11,141 bases of DNA from Actinomycetes bacterium (GTDB taxonomy: Bacteria > Actinomycetota > Aquicultoria > CAJVYJ01): NCBI GenBank assembly GCA_030597945.1, contig JAUVQW010000029.1, positions 1 to 11,141 of the forward strand. Direction: 5' to 3'. Positions 1 through 7,284 of the stretch are shown one piece after another. Below the pieces are notes generated by a model. It was not told the DNA's origin, ran no database searches, and saw only the letters and a list, made by a program, of their open reading frames with translations. Each line of letters begins with the position of its first letter. The stretch's first letter is position 1. The translations under genes and the position numbers were made by a program.

Positions 1-83
1 AAAATAGGAACATTCAGGAGTTAATAGGATTCATTGAAAAGCAAAAAAGATTTTACGAGCAAAAGTTGTCTGCAAGCAAGTGA
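1..83 (+). CDS. Possible C-terminal tail of a protein cut by the window edge
   Basis: Reading from base 3, 26 sense codons run to a TGA at 81-83. The peptide is hydrophilic and looks helical (it contains IQELIGFIEKQKRFYEQKL, charged residues alternating with Leu and Ile), as in a coiled-coil end. The stop overlaps a GTG codon of a second short frame (GTGA at 80-83), an arrangement typical of coupled genes. A tail of this kind occurs in type I restriction specificity subunits among many other proteins, but nothing here identifies the family. An open stretch this short can also arise by chance, so the call is weak. Confidence 0.35.
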   Translation, partial: NRNIQELIGFIEKQKRFYEQKLSASK

Positions 84-229
84 TTTCAGTAATTTACGAA
101 CAAGTAAATGAAACATGGCTGAGTGAGTTTTCTAACTTGATTCCTTTTAACTCTATAAAGAGGTCTTTTTTTAGTGTGTTTACTAACGAGATAACTCTGC
201 AAATAAATTGCTTAGGAAGTAAGCCCTAA
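80..229 (+). CDS. Possible 49-residue small protein or gene remnant
   Basis: A GTG at 80 overlaps the preceding stop and opens 49 codons ending with TAA at 227-229. The peptide begins MISVIYEQVNETWLSEF and has a mixed aromatic and polar composition with no motif that I recognise. The GTGA overlap is the main reason to list it. No independent ribosome binding site is obvious. It may be the truncated start of a longer gene, a genuine small protein, or chance. Confidence 0.22.
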   Translation: MISVIYEQVNETWLSEFSNLIPFNSIKRSFFSVFTNEITLQINCLGSKP

Positions 230-304
230 AAATCACTAAAAGCACTTAATGTGCACTTAAGATTAAATTAGGAAGAGATTAAAAATTAGTAATACCGCTG
301 GTAG
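230..304. other. AT-rich spacer between the left-edge ORFs and tRNA-Leu
   Basis: No coding frame is supported. It contains a short direct repeat (GCACTTA twice near 242-258) and a 5-base inverted repeat with a 7-base loop (CTTAA...TTAAG). Neither has the GC-rich stem and U-tract of an intrinsic terminator. It lies immediately 3' of the tRNA gene on the minus strand, so the tRNA transcript end must fall here, but I see no clear signal for it. Confidence 0.4.
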
Positions 305-388
305 TACCGCGGAGGAGAGTCGAACTCCTAAGCCCGTAAGGGCACTGAGCCCTGAACCCAGCGTGTTTACCAATTTCACCACCGCGGC
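305..388 (-). tRNA. tRNA-Leu (anticodon CAG)
   Basis: The minus strand folds as a class II tRNA of 84 bases. The acceptor stem GCCGCGG pairs with CCGCGGT (one G-U pair at the end) and the discriminator base is A, as expected for leucine. The D-arm carries the AATTGGTA loop. The anticodon stem CTGGG/CTCAG encloses the loop TTCAGGG with anticodon CAG, which reads CUG. The long variable arm has a GCCC/GGGC stem, and the T-arm is AGGAG-TTCGACT-CTCCT. The next bases are CTAC, so the 3' CCA is not encoded and must be added enzymatically. The long variable arm and discriminator A exclude serine and tyrosine tRNAs. Confidence 0.96.
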
Positions 389-423
389 TTATGAATGTGT
401 TTTTTAGAATAGAATAACTAGCA

Positions 424-441
424 ATAAATGCAAGCATTTAT
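424..441. repeat. Perfect 18-base palindrome (8-base arms, AA centre)
   Basis: ATAAATGC, then AA, then GCATTTAT: every arm base is paired and the spacer is only two bases. It lies 36 bases upstream of the tRNA-Leu 5' end and 170 bases upstream of the kinase start. The size and short spacer look more like a dimeric regulator's operator than a transcript hairpin. It does not match the ARG-box pattern. Its cognate protein is unknown. Confidence 0.45.
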
Positions 442-538
442 GGACTAAAAAGTCTTCTAAATACAATAATCATATGAATATAAGAAGATCAAGTTCAACT
501 TTAAAGTGGACGGTGGACAAAATTATATATTGCTCTTT

Positions 539-578
539 TCTCTCTAGAGGCTGGATCAACCTCTTTGGAGTCGAGAGA
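539..578 (+). promoter_or_regulatory. Nested inverted repeat in the kinase 5' leader
   Basis: An outer arm TCTCTC (539-544) can pair with GAGAGA (573-578), and an inner arm AGAGG (546-550) can pair with CCTCT (560-564) around a 9-base loop. If transcription starts upstream of this, the kinase mRNA leader could fold into a two-tier hairpin ending about 30 bases before the GTG start. The lower arm is followed by mixed sequence rather than a T-run, so it is not a standard terminator. Its role is unknown. Confidence 0.3.
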
Positions 579-610
579 TTGTAAACTTCTAGGAAAAATG
601 CTCTTGATAA

Positions 611-1522
611 GTGGTCCGTTATGCCGATTATAGATGCAGGCGATTATTTAAATTTATGGAAAAAATCAGACTTTCAAAAAACGATTGGGAATATGATCCA
701 AGTAAATCGTTGGGGTTACCCGGTAACTCCGGTGCCGTCTATTTGGGATACGATAAAGACGGATGCGAAGTCGCCATAAAAGAGCTTCATATTTTTAATA
801 GCCGATCGGCTCATAGAGAAATTGAAGTAGCGGAGAGACTGGTCGGAAGGAAGCACTCATATGTTGTTCCCGTTCTTGACTGTGGAGAGGATATCGCGTC
901 AGGAGGATACTTTATTGTTCTAGCTAAAGCAAAGGGAAGCCTCGATGATCTTCTTACAGTAAACGGGCGTCTTGATGAAAAAGAGAGTATTGAAATATTG
1001 TATTCGATTGCTAGCGGGCTAAATGAGTTAAAAGACTTAAATCACTGTGATCTAAAACCGGAAAATGTATTATTTCAAAACGGTAGATGGAAGATCGCCG
1101 ATTTTGGTGTTGCTCAATTTGTAAGGGAGTCGCCGTCAAAGGTCTTGAAAGGTTATATTAGCCCTCATTATGCAGCGCCCGAGCATTGGTACGGAGAAAG
1201 GCCAACCGAAAAAACAGACGTCTATGCGATCGGTTGTATCGCTTACGCATGCCTTACAGGCGATCCACCTTTTATCGGAAACGACCTTTTTGATCTTAGG
1301 TACCAACATCTCCATGCAAAACAAGAAAGGCTAAGTAGGGTCAGCCATAGTCTCGAAAGTCTGATTTCGATGACGCTTAGAAAATCCCAAGTGGTAAGGC
1401 CTAACTTATTATATGTAAGAGATAAATTGCATGACATCGGGTTGGAAGAAGAGATGATGATTGCCAGAGGACTGACCGATGCTTCGAAAGATGTGGTTAA
1501 AAGTAGAGCTAATCTTGGATGA
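611..1522 (+). CDS. Serine/threonine protein kinase (Hanks type), possibly C-terminally shortened
   Basis: This soluble protein kinase would transfer phosphate from ATP to Ser/Thr of unknown substrates. All core motifs are visible in the 303-residue reading: a glycine-rich loop LGLPGNSGAVYLG (34-46), VAIKE with the ATP-anchoring K57, a catalytic loop HCDLKPEN (145-152, Cys replacing the usual Arg of HRD), DFG (164-166), APE (189-191), D203 in TDVYAIG, and the closing R263-P. No transmembrane segment is seen. The GTG at 611 has only a distant AGGA. An in-frame ATG at 656 (288 residues) is an alternative, also with a weak binding site. The kinase domain ends near 275 and only about 28 helical residues follow; many bacterial kinases of this sort carry a further C-terminal domain, so shortening is possible. 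The last 14 bases overlap the 3' end of pyrE on the other strand. No phosphatase or partner gene is adjacent. Confidence 0.9.
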   Translation: MVRYADYRCRRLFKFMEKIRLSKNDWEYDPSKSLGLPGNSGAVYLGYDKDGCEVAIKELHIFNSRSAHREIEVAERLVGRKHSYVVPVLDCGEDIASGGYFIVLAKAKGSLDDLLTVNGRLDEKESIEILYSIASGLNELKDLNHCDLKPENVLFQNGRWKIADFGVAQFVRESPSKVLKGYISPHYAAPEHWYGERPTEKTDVYAIGCIAYACLTGDPPFIGNDLFDLRYQHLHAKQERLSRVSHSLESLISMTLRKSQVVRPNLLYVRDKLHDIGLEEEMMIARGLTDASKDVVKSRANLG

Positions 1523-2081
1523 TCTCGCTTTTCGTAAATAACGCTTCAAATTCAATTTCCAGAGATTCGATCATTTCCCTTGCGCCCTCTTCCCGGTCGA
1601 CAATAGCTATCGCTTTTATTACGCTGTAGCCGGATTTCATGACAGTGTTGTAGGCTTCTAAAGTGGAGCCACCGGAGGTGACGACGTCATCTACCAGAAT
1701 GATCTTGGCGCCTTTTTTTATTTCTGGCCCTTCAATGCGTTTCATCATGCCATGAGTCTTATCTTCTTTTCTGACTAAAAATCCAGTGATACCGGCATCG
1801 GTCAGCGAGGCGTGGTAGCAGATGGCCCCTACTATCGGATCGGCGCCGATAGTAAGTCCACCGATCGCTTCAAATTCCACACTTTTTAACTTATCGCTAA
1901 TAAGGTTGGCTATTAAGAAGGAGCCTCTGGGATCAAGCGTCAGGCGTCTTAGGTCTATATAGAAATCGCTCATCGCCCCCGATGAGAGCTGTACTTCTCC
2001 AACTGAGACGATCCCACGGATCATTTCCAGAAGTTCGTCTCGATATATACCTATCTCGCTATCGTCAAGACGTATATTCAT
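1509..2081 (-). CDS. pyrE: Orotate phosphoribosyltransferase
   Basis: PyrE joins orotate to phosphoribosyl pyrophosphate to form orotidine monophosphate, the fifth step of de novo UMP synthesis in the cytoplasm. The 190-residue length is normal. The PRPP-binding signature is the strongest sign: IILVDDVVTSGGSTLEA, with the acidic pair followed by TSGGST. An FLVRKEDKTHG segment upstream corresponds to the mobile catalytic loop with Lys, and GGLTIGADPIVGA is the typical mid-protein segment. The ATG overlaps the end of argH by 17 bases, and a GAGGAAG is rather far upstream, so translation is probably coupled to argH. It is the last gene of the arg operon, linking arginine and pyrimidine synthesis, which compete for carbamoyl phosphate. 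Its stop lies inside the kinase gene on the opposite strand and I see no terminator hairpin beyond it. Confidence 0.95.
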   Translation of the reverse strand: MNIRLDDSEIGIYRDELLEMIRGIVSVGEVQLSSGAMSDFYIDLRRLTLDPRGSFLIANLISDKLKSVEFEAIGGLTIGADPIVGAICYHASLTDAGITGFLVRKEDKTHGMMKRIEGPEIKKGAKIILVDDVVTSGGSTLEAYNTVMKSGYSVIKAIAIVDREEGAREMIESLEIEFEALFTKSEIIQD

Positions 2082-3474
2082 TGGTGCTTAGCCATTCTTC
2101 CTCACTTTTTAATATTTTCTCCGATTTTGCCAACTGCTCCTCGACGCTGATAGGCGCGGTCCCACCGGGACTCGTACGGCTATCTACCGAGTTTTTGATT
2201 GAGTGAAGCTCCAGAGCATCGGCGTCGAAATCATTACTAAAATTCTTAAGATCATCGATCGACAGCTCGCTCAAATCCTTGTTTTTGGCAATACAATCTT
2301 TTACAATCTCACCGACGACTTCATGGGCGGCTCTAAAGGGTATTCCTTTCTTTACCAGATAATCGGCGTAATCGGTGGCGGTGGAGAAATCAGTGCCGGC
2401 CGCTTTCTCCATATTTTCAATATTTATCGTCATCGCTTGGATGGCGCTACCTATCACTACGATCGCTGGTTTTATTGTGTCAATAGTATCGAAAAGCCCC
2501 TCTTTATCCTCCTGCAGGTCCCGATTGTATGCCAGGGGAAGCCCCTTTAATACAGTTAGCATAGCCATCAGGTTTCCAAAGATTCTACCTGTCTTGCCTC
2601 TTATTAACTCCGCGAAATCGGGATTCTTTTTTTGCGGCATGATACTGCTTCCGGTCGCGTGAGCGTCGTCAAGGACTACAAAACCGAACTCTTGCGACGA
2701 CCACAGTACTATCTCCTCGGCTAGACGGCTAAGGTGAGTGATCAGTAGGCTGGCACTCGAGAGAAAGGAGACGACGAAATCCCGGTCGGATACAGAATCC
2801 AGGCTATTGTCGCTTATCTTAGAGAAGCCGAGCTCACTAGATACAAAGTCTCTGTCTATTGGAAATGACGTGCCGGCAAGAGCGGCAGAGCCTAGTGGCA
2901 TGACATCGGTCTCTAAAAAACAGTTTTTCAGTCGATTAAAATCTCGCTCCAACATGAAGAAATAGGCTAGAAGGTGGTGCGAGAAGAGGATCGGTTGAGC
3001 TCGTTGCAGGTGAGTATAACCAGGCATCATCGCGCTTTTTGAAATTCGGCATTTTTCGGAAAGGATCGCCTGAAAATCTTTAATTAGCGTCGCAATTATG
3101 ACAATTTCTTTCTTAAGATAGAGGCGAAGATCGAGAGTGATTTGATCGTTTCGGCTGCGGGCCGTGTGGAGTTTTCCACCGACAGAACCGATCTTGTCGA
3201 TCAGTGCCCGCTCGATAGCCATATGGATGTCTTCGTCACCAATATCAAAAGAGAACTGCCCCGAATCGATCTCGCGGTAGATCTCCGAAAGCCCGCTTTG
3301 CAAGGCGTCACTCTCTTTTGTCGAGATGATCCCCACTTTGGCAAGCATCTTAGCATGGGCTATACTTCCGGCTATATCATCTTTATATAGACGCTTATCG
3401 AAATCTAAAGAGGCGGTAAATTCCTCTATTATCTTATCCGTCGGCTTATCAAAGCGCCCGCTCCATAACTTCAT
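2065..3474 (-). CDS. argH: Argininosuccinate lyase
   Basis: ArgH splits argininosuccinate into arginine and fumarate, the last step of arginine synthesis. It belongs to the fumarase/aspartase superfamily, whose members are homotetramers with shared active sites. The superfamily signature is clear: GSSIMPQKKNPD at 275-286, with S277 in the place of the catalytic serine. Other conserved regions are HTARSRND (103-110) and GYTHLQ (152-157, with the conserved H155). The opening MKLWSGRFDKPTD and the closing TSPGGTAP segment are typical of ArgH. The 469-residue length is normal. The ATG overlaps the argG stop as ATGA (3471-3474), and the end overlaps the pyrE start by 17 bases, so translation is probably coupled along argG-argH-pyrE. 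Confidence 0.98.
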   Translation of the reverse strand: MKLWSGRFDKPTDKIIEEFTASLDFDKRLYKDDIAGSIAHAKMLAKVGIISTKESDALQSGLSEIYREIDSGQFSFDIGDEDIHMAIERALIDKIGSVGGKLHTARSRNDQITLDLRLYLKKEIVIIATLIKDFQAILSEKCRISKSAMMPGYTHLQRAQPILFSHHLLAYFFMLERDFNRLKNCFLETDVMPLGSAALAGTSFPIDRDFVSSELGFSKISDNSLDSVSDRDFVVSFLSSASLLITHLSRLAEEIVLWSSQEFGFVVLDDAHATGSSIMPQKKNPDFAELIRGKTGRIFGNLMAMLTVLKGLPLAYNRDLQEDKEGLFDTIDTIKPAIVVIGSAIQAMTINIENMEKAAGTDFSTATDYADYLVKKGIPFRAAHEVVGEIVKDCIAKNKDLSELSIDDLKNFSNDFDADALELHSIKNSVDSRTSPGGTAPISVEEQLAKSEKILKSEEEWLSTNEYTS

Positions 3475-4670
3475 GATTTACCCTGTTTCTTTGACCATAC
3501 TTTGTTCGGTAGTCCCCATATATCTATAAAACCCTTGGCACTCATATGAGAGAATTCATCGCTCTGATCATAGGTCGCAAGCCCGTGATCATATAACGAG
3601 TACTTAGAGTTTCGACCTACAACCGTGCAGGAGCCTTTGTAAAGTTTTAATCTCACACTTCCGGTAACGTGTTCCTGTGACGAATCGATAAAAGATTTCA
3701 AGCAATCCGTGAGGGGAGAAAACCAGTGACCGAAATAGACAGCTCTGGAAAAAGCGTCTTCCACCCCGAATTTATAATGGGTAAGTTCCCGGGTGAGTGT
3801 TAATGACTCGAGCGCCTGGTGGGCTGAGGTAATAACTATAGCTGCCGGACACTCATATATCTCTCGCGACTTTATCCCGACGAGGCGGTTTTCCACCATA
3901 TCAATACGGCCGACACCATTATCACCGGCTGCTTTATTAAGAATTAATATTATTTCTTTTAGTGAGAGCTTTTCTCCATCTATGATCGTAGGGATCCCCT
4001 TCTCAAAGCCGATCTCGACGTAGCTCGTCTCATCGGGAGTCTTCATTGGCTCCTTTGTCCAGCTGTAAGCATCGGGAGGAGGTTCCAGCCATGGATCTTC
4101 AAGGACTCCGGCTTCAACGCTTCGACCCCAAAGGTTCTCATCGACGCTGTAGGGGCTCTCTTTGGTTGCCGGAACCTCGATATTATTAGCAAGTGCGTAT
4201 TCGATCTCTTCTTCTCTGGACATCGCCCACTCTCTTTGAGGAGCGATAATCTTTATATCGGGATGGAGCGCCATTATCGCCGTCTCGATACGGACCTGAT
4301 CGTTTCCTTTTCCGGTACAACCGTGAGCGATGGCGTTCGCGCCATGTTTTTTTGCGACATCTACTAGATAATATCCGATTAGTGGTCGAGAGAGCGATGT
4401 GCTAACGGGATAGGCTCTTTCATATAAGGCATTTGCTTTTATCGAAGGGGTAACATAATTATCGACGAATTCGTCCGTAGCATCGACTACGAGCGATTCG
4501 ATTGCCCCGATAGCTAACGCCTTTTTTTGAATCGCTCCCAGATCTTCGGGTTGGCCAACATCTAAAGCAACCGCGATCACATCGAGATCGTATTTATCTT
4601 GTAGCCACTTTATCGCTACGGAAGTATCCAATCCTCCCGAGTAAGCGAGAACTACTTTATCTTTTGCCAT
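3471..4670 (-). CDS. argG: Argininosuccinate synthase
   Basis: ArgG condenses citrulline and aspartate, using ATP, to argininosuccinate. It is an N-type ATP pyrophosphatase: the PP-loop SGGLDTS lies at 11-17 directly after a short beta-strand. The family segment CTGKGNDQVRIE (118-129) and the SPYSVDENLWGRSVEAGVLEDP stretch (including the conserved WGRS) are present. VTGSVRLKLYKG near the C-terminus forms part of the tetramer-building arm in this family. The 399-residue length is normal. A clear ribosome binding site AAGGAG stands five bases before the ATG, so this gene re-initiates strongly after the 49-base gap that follows argR. It overlaps argH by four bases. Confidence 0.98.
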   Translation of the reverse strand: MAKDKVVLAYSGGLDTSVAIKWLQDKYDLDVIAVALDVGQPEDLGAIQKKALAIGAIESLVVDATDEFVDNYVTPSIKANALYERAYPVSTSLSRPLIGYYLVDVAKKHGANAIAHGCTGKGNDQVRIETAIMALHPDIKIIAPQREWAMSREEEIEYALANNIEVPATKESPYSVDENLWGRSVEAGVLEDPWLEPPPDAYSWTKEPMKTPDETSYVEIGFEKGIPTIIDGEKLSLKEIILILNKAAGDNGVGRIDMVENRLVGIKSREIYECPAAIVITSAHQALESLTLTRELTHYKFGVEDAFSRAVYFGHWFSPLTDCLKSFIDSSQEHVTGSVRLKLYKGSCTVVGRNSKYSLYDHGLATYDQSDEFSHMSAKGFIDIWGLPNKVWSKKQGKS

Positions 4671-4719
4671 CCATACTCCTTCTTGCTTAGTTTAACTGTT
4701 ATTCGTTTAATAGATAAGA

Positions 4720-5178
4720 TTAAAAGAGATCGATCTTTTCTTTAAAAAGATCCTTAATGAGCCTGCCTCTACTATCATCTCTGGCGATGATAAGTATGGT
4801 GTCATCTCCGGCAACGGTCCCGATGATCTCACTTGGTTCGACTTCGTCGATACATTTTGCAACTGTCTGGGCGGCTCCCGGAGTCGTCCTTACAACTACC
4901 AAGTTATCGCTTCTCTCAACCGAGCGTCCAAATTCTCCCAAAGTCCTGTCTAGTCGCTCGCCCGGATCGAGGTTGCTGCTCCTTTGGAAAATATATACAA
5001 GGTTGCCGCTAAGATTTTTTGACTTAATTAGACCCAGCTCTTGAATGTCTCTTGAGACTGTAGCCTGAGTCACGTTAAGATCTTTTTTCGCGAGGCTATC
5101 AACAAGATCCTGCTGGGATCCGATATCTTCAACTCTTACGATCTCCTTTATCAGGTTATGTCGTTTATTTTTTTCCAT
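4720..5178 (-). CDS. argR: Arginine repressor
   Basis: ArgR senses arginine and binds ARG boxes to repress arginine synthesis genes; family members form hexamers. The N-terminal winged helix-turn-helix is visible with the recognition helix TQATVSRDIQELGLIK. The C-terminal domain contains the arginine-binding GTVAGDDTILII segment. I choose the ATG at 5178 (MEKNKRHNLIKEI), giving 152 residues, the usual length for the family. The longer in-frame reading from 5238 would add 20 residues that overlap argF and have no family counterpart. The chosen start overlaps the argF stop by 14 bases and lacks a strong ribosome binding site, suggesting coupling to argF. Its place between argF and argG matches the actinobacterial arrangement, so it probably represses its own operon through the box upstream of argC. 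Confidence 0.96.
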   Translation of the reverse strand: MEKNKRHNLIKEIVRVEDIGSQQDLVDSLAKKDLNVTQATVSRDIQELGLIKSKNLSGNLVYIFQRSSNLDPGERLDRTLGEFGRSVERSDNLVVVRTTPGAAQTVAKCIDEVEPSEIIGTVAGDDTILIIARDDSRGRLIKDLFKEKIDLF

Positions 5179-6097
5179 TGGCAACCAGATAATTGATGAG
5201 CGCTTTTTGAACATGCAACCGGTTTTCAGCCTGATCAAATACTACCGACTTCGGACCATCTATCACCTCGGCCGAGATCTCCTCGCCTCTATGAGCGGGA
5301 AGGCAGTGCATAACAATAGCGTCTTTAGACGCTAGCTTTAAGAGTTTTTCGTCTATCTGATATCCTTTAAAATCACTGAGACGTTTTTTTGTTTCTTTCT
5401 CCTGCCCCATACTCGTCCAGACATCGGTGTATACAACGTCAGCGCCTTTAACCGCTTTTTTTGGATCGTTCGTCACACTTAGTTTATTAACACCGGTTAT
5501 GAACGAACGCGCCTCGTCCACCAGCTCTTTATCGGGCTCGTAACCTTTCGGTGAGCCCACAGTTAAATTTATGCCCACTTTTGCGGCGGCGATCATAAGC
5601 GAATTGCAGACATTATTACCATCACCAATAAAAGTTAAATCAATGCTTGCAAGGCGGTCTTTCTTTTCGAGGATCGTCATGAGATCAGCAAGGGCCTGGC
5701 AGGGATGATGATTATTTGTCAATGCGTTAATAACGGGAACTGTCGAGGCCTTAGCTAGCGCTTCTACATCTTCATGTGAAAAAGTTCGTATCACTATGGC
5801 CTCACAATATCTGGAAAGGACTTTGCCGGTATCTTCAATTGTCTCTCCACGTCCCAGCTGAAGGTCGTTCGATGTCAAATAGATTGAATCTCCACCCAAG
5901 TGGGAGATGGCCGCCTCAAAGGAAACGCGCGTTCTTGTAGAGGGCTTATTGAAGATCAGGGCCACTGTTTTCCCCTTAAGATTATCCTCGATCTTTCCCC
6001 GGGAACGTTTTCGTTTACATTCCAGCGCTTTTGAGAGCAGTCTGTATATCTCATCTTGGTTATAGTTTTTCAGTGTCAACAGGTTTCTGGTCATCAT
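5165..6097 (-). CDS. argF: Ornithine carbamoyltransferase
   Basis: ArgF transfers the carbamoyl group of carbamoyl phosphate to ornithine, giving citrulline. The carbamoyl phosphate site STRTR is at 53-57, followed by FEAAISHLGG. The second shared motif HPCQ is at 131-134. Ornithine-binding parts are the DVWTSMG loop (225-231) and HCLPAHRGEE (264-273, with the active-site Cys). These features separate it from aspartate carbamoyltransferase. The 310-residue length is normal for the anabolic trimeric enzyme. The ATG overlaps the argD stop as ATGA (6094-6097); a second ATG follows at once, so the N-terminus could be one residue shorter. It sits between argD and argR with overlaps at both ends. 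Confidence 0.98.
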   Translation of the reverse strand: MMTRNLLTLKNYNQDEIYRLLSKALECKRKRSRGKIEDNLKGKTVALIFNKPSTRTRVSFEAAISHLGGDSIYLTSNDLQLGRGETIEDTGKVLSRYCEAIVIRTFSHEDVEALAKASTVPVINALTNNHHPCQALADLMTILEKKDRLASIDLTFIGDGNNVCNSLMIAAAKVGINLTVGSPKGYEPDKELVDEARSFITGVNKLSVTNDPKKAVKGADVVYTDVWTSMGQEKETKKRLSDFKGYQIDEKLLKLASKDAIVMHCLPAHRGEEISAEVIDGPKSVVFDQAENRLHVQKALINYLVANGKK

Positions 6098-7284
6098 TCG
6101 CTCATTTCGTCGTTTAAGGCCTCAATCAGCTGATCGATATGGCTTTTGCTGATTGTAAGTGGGGGAAGAAATCTTATCACGTTGTCGCCGATATTGTTTA
6201 TGACTAAGCCTTTATTTAGCATGTTTGTCACTATTTCTTTTGCGGATAGATCTTTTATCTCGACGCCGATCATCAGTCCTCGACCTCGTATCTCTACGAT
6301 ATAATCATTTTTATCTTTAAGCTCTGTTAAGAGCCCAAATAGATAGTCGCCCATCTTTTTTGAACGATCACAAATGTCATTCTCTTCAATAAAATCTAAT
6401 GTAGCAAGAGCAGCTGCCGAGACAGCCGGGCCTCCGCCGAAAGTGGAACCGTGATCGCCGTAGGTAAAAGATTCGGCGACATCCGATTTTGCTATAAAAG
6501 CGCCGATCGGAAAGCCGTTTCCTAGTCCTTTTGCCGTTGTCACAATATCGGGATCAAGTCCGAAGTGCTGGAAGGCAAAAAGTTTGCCTGTTCGCCCTAT
6601 CCCTGTCTGGACTTCATCAAGAATGAGAAGAAGCCGATTATTGGCGCAGTATTTTTGAACGCTAAGTAAGTAATCTTCATCGGCCGGATAAACGCCGCCT
6701 TCTCCTTGAATGACTTCAAGCATTATCCCAACCGTTTTCTCATCGGTCGCCTTTTTGATGGCGCCAAAATCGTTATAGGGTACATGTTTGAAACCTCCCG
6801 GAAGTGGCTGAAAGGGCAGATGTTTATCTGGTTGACCCGTTGCCGCCAGGGCTTTCATCGTCCGTCCGTGAAATGATCGAAGCGCGGTTATGATCTCGAC
6901 TCTTTCGGGAGAGAAGTTAATCTTTCCATATCGGCGAGCAAGCTTTATAGCACCCTCATTAGCTTCGGCGCCGCTATTTCCGAAGAAACATTTTCCATCT
7001 GGGATCGATAGTTCTACCAGGCGTTGGGCAAGGTCTACTTGTTTTTTTGTATAGAAAAGATTTGAGACGTGGCCCAAGATGTTTGCTTGAGAGCAAAAAG
7101 CATCGTTGACTTTTTTATTTACGTGGCCGATGTTGATCACTCCAAGGCCGGCGACGAAATCAATGTATTTATTGTTAGCCGAGTCCCACAGATAGACATC
7201 CTCGCCACGGACGAATTCTACCGGTTGCCGATTATAAGTGGAAATATGATATTTTTTCTCTCGCTTAAAAACCTGCTCATTCAT
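6094..7284 (-). CDS. argD: Acetylornithine aminotransferase
   Basis: ArgD is a pyridoxal phosphate enzyme that moves an amino group from glutamate to N-acetylglutamate semialdehyde, producing N-acetylornithine. The class III aminotransferase pattern is complete: GNSGAEAN (102-109) holds the cofactor phosphate, SFHGRT (137-142) includes the ring-stacking aromatic residue, LDEVQTGIGRTG has the D223 and Q226 pair, and K252 in TTAKGLGNGFPIG forms the Schiff base. The 396-residue length and the neighbours argB and argF favour acetylornithine over the related ornithine or GABA aminotransferases. A binding site AAGGA stands five bases before the ATG. The start overlaps the argB end by eight bases. 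Confidence 0.97.
   Translation of the reverse strand: MNEQVFKREKKYHISTYNRQPVEFVRGEDVYLWDSANNKYIDFVAGLGVINIGHVNKKVNDAFCSQANILGHVSNLFYTKKQVDLAQRLVELSIPDGKCFFGNSGAEANEGAIKLARRYGKINFSPERVEIITALRSFHGRTMKALAATGQPDKHLPFQPLPGGFKHVPYNDFGAIKKATDEKTVGIMLEVIQGEGGVYPADEDYLLSVQKYCANNRLLLILDEVQTGIGRTGKLFAFQHFGLDPDIVTTAKGLGNGFPIGAFIAKSDVAESFTYGDHGSTFGGGPAVSAAALATLDFIEENDICDRSKKMGDYLFGLLTELKDKNDYIVEIRGRGLMIGVEIKDLSAKEIVTNMLNKGLVINNIGDNVIRFLPPLTISKSHIDQLIEALNDEMSE

Larger units (their letters stand above)
389..610. other. Non-coding AT-rich interval between tRNA-Leu and the kinase gene
   Basis: This interval separates the minus-strand tRNA from the plus-strand kinase, so it should carry the promoters of both. 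On the minus strand a weak -35-like TTGCAT and -10-like TATTCT, 16 bases apart, lie about 20-50 bases upstream of the tRNA. On the plus strand an A/T stretch near 521-531 could serve as a -10 region, but I cannot pair it with a convincing -35. The two structured elements inside (424-441 and 539-578) are listed separately. No coding frame of note was found. Confidence 0.5.

Noticed and set aside
501..518. GTGGAC repeated in tandem upstream of the kinase, reminiscent of a T-box GGTGG motif
   Set aside because: The rest of the T-box core is missing and the downstream gene is not an amino acid or tRNA synthetase gene.
621..780. Alternative frame opening MPIIDAGDYLNLW across the kinase start
   Set aside because: It stops within about 50 codons inside a clearly coding kinase frame, has no binding site and shows no motif. 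There is no sign of a frameshift joining it to the kinase.
4689..4697. AGTTTAACT palindrome in the argR-argG gap as a possible terminator or operator
   Set aside because: It is too short and AT-rich, with no T-run, and does not match the ARG-box pattern.
5179..5238. Longer argR reading starting 20 codons upstream
   Set aside because: The extra residues have no counterpart in the ArgR family and lie wholly within argF. The MEKNKRHN start gives the normal length.
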